A stretch of 40,817 bases of DNA. Source: Azolla pinnata (taxonomy: Eukaryota; Streptophyta; Polypodiopsida; Salviniales; Salviniaceae). The notes under the pieces were generated by a model. It worked only from the letters and a program-made list of their open reading frames with translations. It had not been told where the DNA came from and searched no databases. The stretch lies in NCBI GenBank assembly GCA_037176905.1, contig JBBBWG010032930.1:1-40817 (forward strand), written 5' to 3'. This document shows positions 21,203 through 29,662 of this stretch, in pieces; position 1 is the first letter of the stretch; every line of letters begins with the position of its first letter. The position numbers were made by a program, and so were the translations under genes.

Positions 21203-24200
21203 ATGGACTGTGACTGCCATTGGTCCCCGGACGACCTCCACCTGCGCTACCAGTACATCTCCGACTTCTTCATCGCGCTGGCCTACTTCTCCATCCCGCT
21301 GGAGCTCATCTACTTCGTGAAGAAGTCGGCCGTGTTCCCCTACCGCTGGGTGCTGGTGCAGTTCGGCGCCTTCATCGTGCTGTGCGGCGCCACGCACCTG
21401 ATCAACCTGTGGACGCTGTCGGCGGCGCACTCGCCGCTGGTGGCCACGGTGATGACGGTGTCCAAGGTGCTGACGGCGGTGGTGTCGTGCGCGACGGCGC
21501 TGATGCTGGTGCACATCATCCCGGACCTGCTCAGCGTCAAGACGCGGGAGCTGTTCCTGAAGAACAAGGCGGCGGAGCTGGACCGGGAGATGGGGATCAT
21601 ACGGACGCAGGAGGAGACGGGGCGGAGCGTGCGGATGCTGACGCAGGAGATCCGCAGCACGCTCGACCGGCACACGATCCTGAACACGACGATGGTGGAG
21701 CTCGGCAAGGCGCTGGCGCTGGAGGAGTGCGGCCTGTGGATGCCGACGAGGAAGGGAACGGAGCTGAAGCTCACGCACACGCTGCTGCTGGAGAAGCAGC
21801 AGCAGAAGAACAAGAACGGCGGCGGCTATGGCGGCGGAGGAGGAGGACGAACGGCGCCGTCAAGGCACTTGACGGTGCCGTTAAGCCACGCGACGGTGAA
21901 GCAGGTTCTTGGCAGCCGGCGCGCCGTCAGCCTGCCGTCAGACAGCCCCCTCGCCGTCATGACGCGGCCTGACGGCGCCGTCAAGTACGCCGTGGCCGGC
22001 GACGCCGTCGCCATGCGCGTCCCGCTTCTTCACCTCAACAACTTCCGCATCGTCTGCGACCTGGAGCCGTCCGTCGCCGCCGCCCGCTGCTCCGCTCCCT
22101 TCGCGCTCATGGTCCTCGTTCTCCCCTCCAACTCCGCCCGCCGCTGGCACGTCCACGAGCTCGAGCTCGTCGAGGTCGTCGCCGAGCAGGTAAACGTGCA
22201 AACGTACTTCGCTTCAGAAGGAACCACGTCTCCCAACCCTACTCTACGTATTCTCTGGAACTTTGTTGTTCGTACGTTTTCCGTTCCTTTGTTCTCTGTT
22301 TCTCCGTCTGCCTTGCTTTGTTAAACATGGAAAATTTTGAACTTTCACTAGTAATCCTGTCTATTTTGAAGCAAATAGGCGATTCCATGAGCTTAAAATC
22401 TAGAATTTGATATTCTACAGGGGGGAAATTGCCAGGAAAACGCTTCACAAGACTAAAAATTCTGTATTTTAACGCGTGCTAAAACTAGAGAATTAACGTC
22501 TGGTTCCAACTAATTGACGCTCAGTTATTTGATTCGCATCAAACCAATTCATTGTGAGCAGAAGTAATATCAAATTAAGTGATTGATCTACGCTCAGTTA
22601 TTTGATTAGCATCAAACCAATTCATTGTGAGCAAAAGTAACATCAAATTAATTGATTGATCTACGCTCAGTTATTTGATTAGCATCAAACCAATTCATTG
22701 TGAGCAAAAGTAACATCACATTAATTGATTGATCTACGCTCAATTAATTTATTAACACCAAATGAACGTGTCGATCTATTCATTAGATTTTAATATTACT
22801 TATCTTTTGTTAATCGAATGTAGGAAGGAAATCGATGAGGATGAATTAGTGGAAAGCGATTAAGAATAAAATCAAATTGAGTGCTAATTTTCAGTGGAAG
22901 ATGAGAGTAGGCGTAAAAATTTGCAATTGCCTATTTTAGTAGGCGCTAAAATATAATTTATAATTTTTGTTTGGTTCTGTTTTGGTAGTTCTCCCTATTG
23001 TACAATTACGGATTCGCTAATGTCAATACAAATTTCAGTGACACGTAGGTTTGATTAATCGTAATATACATCCGCGTGTTTTTAACGTTCTTGAACTCTC
23101 GTCAGTTTTTTTTCATCAAATTTGTAAATGTAAAAATGAAATTTTCACTAGGCTTTGTCATTACGAACTTAAATTTAGAATGCCATGTTCTACAATTCAA
23201 CGTTTTCCAAATTCACTAATGTCAAGAAATTGGGCAAATTCCTGTGATAGGTAGGTTTAATTAATTGTGAATTTGTATAATCATTTGAACGTCTCTGACG
23301 TATTTAACCGTATTATTCAACGATTACATGCGAAAGTCGTACTTCAAGCCTTCATAACTTTTTATCAAAATACTTTTAGAATACGTACAGAACGTACTAT
23401 ACGCATAAGGTATGTTACGTATGTAACTTACTTTGACAACCTCGAAATTTACTGAGATGTAGGTTTAGTCAAATTGTCAAAATTGCATAAACAATAAAGA
23501 ACTGGGCTTAATTTGACGTATTTAAACCGGTATTTAACCCGTATTCAATGGCGGCGTATTGAAATACATAGTATAAGCTTTTGTAAAATTTTGGTTAAAT
23601 ACGGTGTACGTACTACCGTAAGCATACGGCGTGTTGCGTATGTAGCAACATTGGCGCCGGCAAAATCCTGCAGCACTGCAGTGCATCTCCTTCTCCATCG
23701 CTACATTCTCCTTCTCCTTCGCTACATTCTCCATCTCCATCGCTACTTCTTCTCCTTCTCCCTTAGCCTACATTCTCCATCTCCTTTCTTCTTCATCGAT
23801 GCCTTCCTTTCTTCCTCCCTGCAGGTCGCCGTGGCGCTCTCCCACGCCGCCATTCTGGAGGAGTCCGTCAAAGCTCGGGACCTGCTCATGGAGCAGAACG
23901 TGGCGCTGGACCAGGCGAGGCGCGAGGCGGAGACGGCCGTGCGCGCGCGCCACAACTTCCTGGACGTCATGAACCACGAGATGCGCACGCCGACGCACGC
24001 CATCATCGCCTTCTCCTCGCTGCTGCTGGAGACGGGCCTCACGCACGAGCAGCGCTCCATGGTGGACACCATCCACAAGAGCAGCAACCTGCTGGGAACT
24101 CTGATCAACGACGTGTTGGACCTGTCGCGCCTTGAGGAGGGAAGCCTCGAGCTCGACGTGCGCACCTTCAACGTGCCTCTCTTGTTCCGCGAGGTAAAAA

Positions 24201-26075
24201 CAGACTTTTTAAGCTGAAAACCCTAAAAGCCTGAAAACCCTAGAAAGGCTGAAGAAACCCGAAACAACCCGAAAACCCTAAAAAACCTGAAAACCTAAAA
24301 AAACCTTTCTTCTTCGTGTGACCAATCCTAGGTCTTGAACCTTGTGAAGCCGATTGCATCGGTGAAGAAGCTCGCCCTCGCTCTGCACCTGGACCCCGAC
24401 GTCCCCGACTACGCCCGTGGCGATGACAAGCGGCTCCTGCAAATCACGCTCAACCTCGTTGGCAATGCGATCAAGTTCACCGAGGACGGGAGCGTGGCAC
24501 TCGTTGTGAACCTGGAGAGGAGAGAGCTGCTGGCCAAGGATTTGCGGGATGGCCATTACTACCTCCGGGTGCAGGTACTCGATCATCACTCCATGTCCTT
24601 ACTTCTTTGCATGTCTGGAGATTTGGGGGGCCAATTCGGGAATTCCGGAGCTTCACATAGAATGCATGTATAGCCCAGATCAGAGTGTCTAAATGGAGAT
24701 CAGGGGGCTAACAATTCGGGTCCGGATCCAGAGTGTTACAGTCAATCGAGAGATTAAGGGGCCGAAATTTGGGCCCGGATCACGAGTGTTATGATCAATC
24801 AAGAGATCAGGGGGCCAAAATTCGGACCCTAGATCAGAGTTTTCGGAGATCAGGGGCCAATTCAGGGCCCCAAGGCCCAAATCAGAGTGTTTCGATCGAA
24901 TTGATCGATCGATCGAAGGTTATATGTGTATGCATTATGTGTGTTGAGCGGGTTCGTGTGTGAAGGTTCGGGACACGGGCGTGGGCGTGAACCCGGGCGA
25001 CATCCCGAAGCTGTTCAGCAAGGTTTCCCAGTACGGCGATCCTGCCAGCCGGAGCTACGCCACTGCAGGGTTTGGCCTCGCCATCTGCAAAAGGTCAGTC
25101 TCTTGTTGTCCGGTCTGGATCCCCTATCGATCGATCGATATATATATCGATGGATGGATCTATATATATAATGCTGTTCTTTTTTGTCCTTCCCATTGGA
25201 TTCGATCGATGGATCGATGGATATGCATATATATGGTGCTTTTTTTGGCCCTTCTGCATTTGAATCGATCGATATATAGGCAGCTGATTCGATCGAATTG
25301 CCGCCGATTCCGAACTCTATGCACCGCAGGTTCGTGAAGCTGATGGATGGGCGCATCTGGATCGAGAGCGCCGGGATCGGGAAGGGCGCCAGCGTGACGT
25401 TCGTGGTGAAGCTCCACGTCCCCGACAAGCTACCCGAGCGAGCGCACTCTGGGCCGCTTCTGCTACCTGCCGCCAACGTCCGGACAAGCTTTGTAGGCCT
25501 CAAGGCCCTCGTCGTCGATGACAACATGTAGGGGCGGGGGAAAGCTTATTGGCTCTCCTTGACCTAAACCCTAAACCTTAAAACCTTAAACCCTAAAAAC
25601 ACTAAACCCTAAGAAACCCTCGAATGAATGAACCCGCGATGTTCGCTCGCTTTGCTCTTGTTGTTTTTGTAGGGTTAACAGGAGGGTGACCAAGGGTCTC
25701 CTAGCGCGGCTCGGCTGCGACGTGACGACCGTCGGATCGGGGCGCGACGCGCTGCTCATGCTCTCGCAGCCGTCGATGACGACAATGGGCCAGCCGCCGT
25801 TTGCGATGCTGTTTGTGGACATTTTCATGCCCGAGATGGACGGCTTCGAGGTCGCGGTGCGGGCCGAGGAGCTCTTCCCCGCGCGCTCCAGACGGCCGCT
25901 GATCATCGCCGTCACCGCAAGCACCGATCCTTCGGTGCGCGAGCGCTGCTTCAGCATTGGAATGGACGGTATCCTGCTCAAGCCCTTCTCCCTCGAGAAG
26001 CTCCGCAGCATGTTGAATGAGCTCCTCGACAGGGGATTGGTCGAGCGAGCGCTACAAGAAAGGCCCGACGACTAA
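21203..26075 (+). CDS. ETR1: Ethylene receptor, subfamily I, ETR1-type
   Basis: Copper-dependent ethylene receptor and negative regulator of ethylene responses, expected in the ER membrane as a disulfide-linked dimer acting through CTR1. Six exons: 21203-22189, 23825-24193, 24332-24574, 24966-25093, 25330-25527, 25673-26075; phases join cleanly to 775 residues (Arabidopsis ETR1 is 738). The N terminus MDCDCHW holds the paired cysteines. Three membrane segments follow, with Cys61 and His65 ([11 protein letters not shown]) as copper ligands. A GAF domain covers about residues 150-310 and carries a Gln/Asn/Gly-rich insertion near 199-222. The kinase part has the H-box (MNHEMRTP, His about 380), N-box (NLVGNAIKF), G1 (DTGVGVNP) and G2 (GFGLAICKR). 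The receiver has VVDDN, phospho-acceptor Asp about 691 ([12 protein letters not shown]), VTAS and LLKP. Subfamily I is indicated by the intact kinase motifs and three membrane segments; the receiver separates it from ERS1. The five coding introns match my memory of ETR1. Start at 21203 is chosen by homology; an in-frame ATG at 21158 would add 15 residues. Confidence 0.95.
22455..22980. mobile_element. MITE-like element, copy 2, in receptor intron 1
   Basis: About 0.5 kb in the first receptor intron. The left end, read as reverse complement, is TTTTAGCACGCGTTAAAAT; the right end is TTTTAGTAGGCGCTAAAAT at about 22944-22962. These are inverted copies of each other and match the ends of the element at 6335-6740. 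The interior contains a 73-bp tandem repeat and TTGATT/ATCGAT-rich sequence similar in character to copy 1. No ORF is present. Boundaries are approximate. Confidence 0.55.
22517..22755. repeat. 73-bp tandem repeat, 3.3 copies, in receptor intron 1
   Basis: ACGCTCA begins at 22517, 22590, 22663 and 22736, an exact period of 73 bp. The three full units differ at only a few positions; the fourth is cut off. It lies inside the MITE-like element. Confidence 0.92.
24205..24305. repeat. Telomere-like CCCTAAA motifs in receptor intron 2
   Basis: The 138-bp intron 24194-24331 consists largely of degenerate GAAAACCCTAAAA units. They resemble telo-box motifs and interstitial telomere-like repeats but are not perfect heptamers. 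Confidence 0.75.
24610..24895. repeat. 50-60-bp degenerate tandem repeat in receptor intron 3
   Basis: Four to five units, each with GATCAGAGTGTT, GAGATCAGGGGGCCAA and ATTCGGGCCC-like parts, starting near 24615, 24676, 24726, 24777 and 24831. Unit length and sequence vary. It fills most of the intron 24575-24965. Confidence 0.8.
25105..25285. repeat. Duplicated ATCGAT-rich segment in receptor intron 4
   Basis: The intron 25094-25329 holds two diverged copies of a block with TATATAT, TGCTGTTCTTTTTTGTCC or TGCTTTTTTTGGCC, and ATTCGATCGAT. Copies are about 75 bp apart, with ATCGATCG palindromes between them. Confidence 0.6.
25555..25622. repeat. Telomere-like CCCTAAA motifs in receptor intron 5
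   Basis: The intron 25528-25672 carries about seven degenerate AAACCCTAAA / AAACCTTAAA units in a row. Confidence 0.75.
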
Positions 26076-26290
26076 ATACCCTAAACCCTAAACCCTAAAA
26101 ATCAGGGCTTGGACCCTTGAAATCCTAGAAACCGAATCCCTAAACCCTAAAAATCAGGGCTCTTGAAACCCCTACAACGCTAAAACCCGAAACTTGAAAT
26201 CAGGGCTTTAGGGACCTTGAAAAACTTAAAAACCAAAACCCTAAACCCCTGATTCAGGGCTTCGGCCCTTGAAACCCTTGAAAAACTTTG
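26076..26290. repeat. Telomere-like CCCTAAA motifs just after the receptor stop codon
   Basis: Starting within ten bases of the TAA stop there are two near-perfect CCCTAAA heptamers, followed by degenerate units alternating with AATCAGGGCTT blocks to about 26290. The latter recur near 26100, 26150, 26198 and 26251, so a longer unit of about 50 bp is also tandemly repeated. The region probably includes the receptor 3' UTR. Confidence 0.75.
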
Positions 26291-26748
26291 GGCCATTGTG
26301 ATGCCGCCCCTCTCCTCCTCTTAACATGCTTAAGAAGAAACCCGGAAACCCTTCGAAACCTTGCCCCGCCTGCCCTGCCCCCTCAAACCCTGCACCCTTG
26401 AAACCCTAGTTGATATGTGTTTTGTATGTGGTGCATTTTTGGGGGCATTCATTGGAGTGTGTGTGTGTATATATATATGTATATGTAATTATATTCATCA
26501 TCATAAGATTGAAAAGAGCACAGGCCTCCCACCTGGTGTACCATGGTCTTGTGTGTTTCTTCTAAATCAAACAAGCCAGGATTCTTCTACTTCTTCATTC
26601 CCCCAGGCCTCAGAAGGTATGATGAAACAAACACTTCTTTTACCTACTATCTCTCTATCTATCTATCTATCGATCTATCTATATAAAAAAACAAACTTCC
26701 TTCTGGTTTTGCCAGCGATATCTTCTCTACTCCATTTGACCTAATTTA

Positions 26749-26850
26749 TGGGCCCTGAATGGAGTTGGGCCAAGCATGGGCCATAGCTCTTCACCATTTC
26801 TTCTCTGGGCCATGGGCCATCTCTCTTCACTTTTCTTTCCTGTATATATT
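26749..26850 (+). promoter_or_regulatory. Orphan promoter-like cluster: five TGGGCC boxes and a TATA box
   Basis: TGGGCC occurs at 26749, 26766, 26777, 26806 and 26813, followed 25 bp later by TATATAT at 26843-26849. In plants TGGGCC/T (site II) boxes bind TCP factors and are typical of promoters of ribosomal-protein, cell-division and some snoRNA genes; a telo-box AAACCCTAG lies further upstream near 26401. Transcription would start near 26875 on the plus strand, yet no substantial ORF follows. It could drive a non-coding RNA or an alternative first exon of the downstream FAF-domain gene. Confidence 0.5.
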
Positions 26851-27725
26851 TGGTTTGACTCCTTGGAATAAAAAGGAACCCTTCGAATGAGACCAGGAAA
26901 CAGGACTCCCTTTGTGTAGAGAAGTTTGTCACGGAACCTTCTGCGTCGAAGGATAGGGATCATTCTCGCAAATGCGTTTGTACTTCATTTGTTACATGTG
27001 CCTGGTTGTTTCGACAGGCGTAATGGAATTCGGAAGATCAGTTCGTCCTCTCGTCTGTACTTGCAATATGCGATGCCAACATCAAACACTTGTGCTTGCC
27101 ATGGAATCACACACGATCGAGTCACATAGATGTCTGGAGCTTGGGAGGTTGAACTATCAAGGCTGGGTCGAAGCTAAAAGGGATAGTTTAAGAAAGTTGT
27201 TGAAATGAAAAGGCCTGTAAGAAACTAGCGTTAAACTGGAATGGTTCCAACATTGACATTCTTTTCCCCTTATACAGTTTTTATGGGGTCAAACGTGCGC
27301 AAAAGAATGCCGTAGCGTCGAGATGCTATGGTGTGCAAAGCCTGCCTATCTAATGTTCGATTATAGTACGATAAATCATGGGTTCAAATCTTGAAGTGAC
27401 GTTTTTTATACACCATGATGCGATCTTCATTACGTCAGCACCATCGAGGCTTTCTGTGCGGTGGCCGGGATCATTTTTGCATGTCGTGCCTCGAGCAAGC
27501 TTCTTCTTCTTCTTCTTCTTCTTCTTCTTCTTTGAGCAAATCATGAGGAGCGCGGAAAGCCCTAGATACTGTGGTGCCAAGGTGGGGATCGATCATACCT
27601 TTCGATCTGTCGTAGGTTGGTCAATTGTGCATCAGGAAGGTATCAGATATTGAGCGCATGATCCCAAAAGGGTCAAACAGAGGAGGGAATCGGGATATTC
27701 CCAGAAACAAATACGCATAGCACGA
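26851..27725. other. Unassigned stretch downstream of the orphan promoter
   Basis: No ORF longer than about 90 codons and no recognised RNA gene. A TTC run lies at 27500-27532. If the upstream TATA cluster is active, this is the transcribed region. I looked for C/D-box signals downstream of the TATA and did not find a convincing pair. Confidence 0.4.
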
Positions 27726-28140
27726 ATTCTGCAAAGCAGCGACGGTGGCACATATATGCACCGTAGGATGCATTATGCAGGCAGATGCCATACACATACG
27801 TATATATGCATACGTACATATGTAGATGATGCGTACACGAACGCATATATACGCATACTTCTGCACATGTTGCCCCATACGCGTACGCATCCACAATCTA
27901 CACGTACCTCATATGGTCCATGTATACACACACATCATACGACAGTGGCACATATATACACCCCCGGTACGTATTCTGCAGGCAGATGCCATCCACATAT
28001 GCTCCGCGTGCATACGTGCATACGCAGATGATGCGTATACAAGTTCGTATACACATCGACTGCGATCCACACACACGTCTACCCCTGTCCCGTATGTACA
28101 TCATACGGTCCGCATACGGTCCATGTATATACGCGTATGT
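27726..28140. repeat. Diverged tandem duplication, about 200-bp unit
   Basis: Two copies share GTGGCACATATAT, TGCAGGCAGATGCCAT, GCAGATGATGCGTA-like and GGTCCATGTATA blocks in the same order. GCAGATGCCA is at 27781 and again at 27982, a period of 201 bp. Both are rich in CATACG, TATGCA and ACGTA steps. Confidence 0.7.
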
Positions 28141-28454
28141 ACATCTATATATAGATAATTTTGTTGGGAGAGAAAAAAAGGGTATAAAAGAAGATATTCT
28201 TGGAACCGTATTGTGTTGAGGAGAAAATGGAGTGGCATGAAATAAAATAAATCGATTAAACAATTTAATTAATTAATGGAAAATAGGGAAAATAAAAGGA
28301 ACGGTGCTTTGGCTGCCAACCAGTTTCCTTCTTCTTCTTCTTCTTCTTCTTCTTCTTCTTCTTCCCTCGCTTATATCTACATCTTTCTGCACATCTTCGT
28401 CGTCTTCTTCTTCTTCCTCGTGTCGATCGGTTTCTGATCGCGCTCTTCTGGCTT
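28141..28454 (+). promoter_or_regulatory. Probable promoter and leader of the FAF-domain gene
   Basis: A/T-rich sequence with TTAATTAATTAA near 28262, then a TTC run at 28325-28364 and CT-rich sequence with CTTATATCTAC near 28370. Pyrimidine-rich tracts of this kind are common around plant transcription starts. No single TATA box can be assigned with confidence. Confidence 0.4.
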
Positions 28455-28609
28455 ATGGCCATGGCTATGGCCTCCGCGGACGCCGTGCCTGTGCCTGCTC
28501 CTACCGATCGTTTCCTGCAGACAAGCTCCTCCCGCAATATTTCCTCCTCCGTCTCCTCCTTCCAGTTTCCCTCCTTCCCTCACAAGATCAACTTGTGCGT
28601 AACCGTAAG
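28455..28609 (+). other. Upstream ORF in the first exon of the FAF-domain gene
   Basis: Three in-frame ATG codons at 28455, 28461 and 28467 in good start context open a GC-rich frame of about 50 codons. A donor follows at 28605 (CC-GTAAGG) or 28610 (AAG-GTATTT), and the matching acceptor is ATTCAG at 29655-29660. Neither donor joins this frame to the main ORF. With the second donor the upstream frame continues past the main ATG at 29663 and stops about 13 codons into exon 2, so it would overlap the main start and could lower its translation. Exon 1 coordinates are inferred from splice signals only. Confidence 0.4.
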
Positions 28610-29662
28610 GTATTTCTCCCTCTCTCTCTCTCTCTCAGCATCGCTTTTTTTCTCGCTCTCTTTAGGAACAAACAGCACTTTCTTATATTCCTTTCTTCTT
28701 CTTCTTCTTCGCCGACGTTGTCTTCTTCTATGCATTTCTTCCGCCATAGATCGATCATTTTTTTACCTCAGAGCGTTTGCATCCAATTTCGATGCGGACT
28801 TCTATTCCCTTTCTCTCTGTCTCTCTGCCCTTGCCCGTCATCGTTTACTTGCGTTTTCCTTCTTCTACTCTCTCTCTCTCTCTCCTTAACACTTTTCTAC
28901 ATTCTGCACTATCGGTATGATCATGTGATGCTTCTATTATATCATGGTGCTTTTTTTTGAGTTCGTTCTCTATCCGATCTATTTCTGTTATCTCTAAGTT
29001 TCCGTCCTTTTGCATATCGTTGGCTACAATTCTGAAACGTGTGCATGCTCCGAATCGTTGTATTCTTTTTATCCTGTGCCGACTTTTGTTCTCTTAAAAG
29101 TTTTGTTATCCTTCAATTAAGAGTACAGACGGTCGGACTGTGTTTTTTTCCGTGAAAGTTTTTTGCAGATCAGCCATTGAATCCTGACACCATTCATTAG
29201 CTCTACTCAATCTTATAAAATCATGACAACATTGTATGGTAAAATTTTGTAGTTGCTTTTTTTTACTTCGAATGAAGTCGACTTTTTTCATAAAATGTAT
29301 TCTAATCCCTTATAACTTTCCGTGGATGCTGTATATGTTGTCATGTAAAGTACTGAGCATGATTTTCCCATCCTGTTGTAAGGTTATGCGTCCTCTTTAT
29401 TGAGTCTTATTTTGGGAGCTCTTATTAAGTCGTTTAACTGTTCACAATTCAAAGAAGTTTAGCTTTCAGATGCTAGATGAGGTTTGTTTACTTTCCGAAT
29501 AGTTAAAATGACAGTTGTCACACTGAGTTTTTGGCTTAATTTGTCAGATTCACAAGCTCTGGGTGCTCAAGGTTATGATACCTTATGTAATATCTTGGCG
29601 ACAACCATAAAAGCCTATGCTTTGGTTATCTGACAAATTTTCTACGTTAAACGAATTCAGAG

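Noticed and set aside
26600..26630. ATGATGA sequence resembling a snoRNA C box
   Set aside because: It lies upstream of the TGGGCC/TATA cluster and no D box or terminal stem at suitable spacing was seen.
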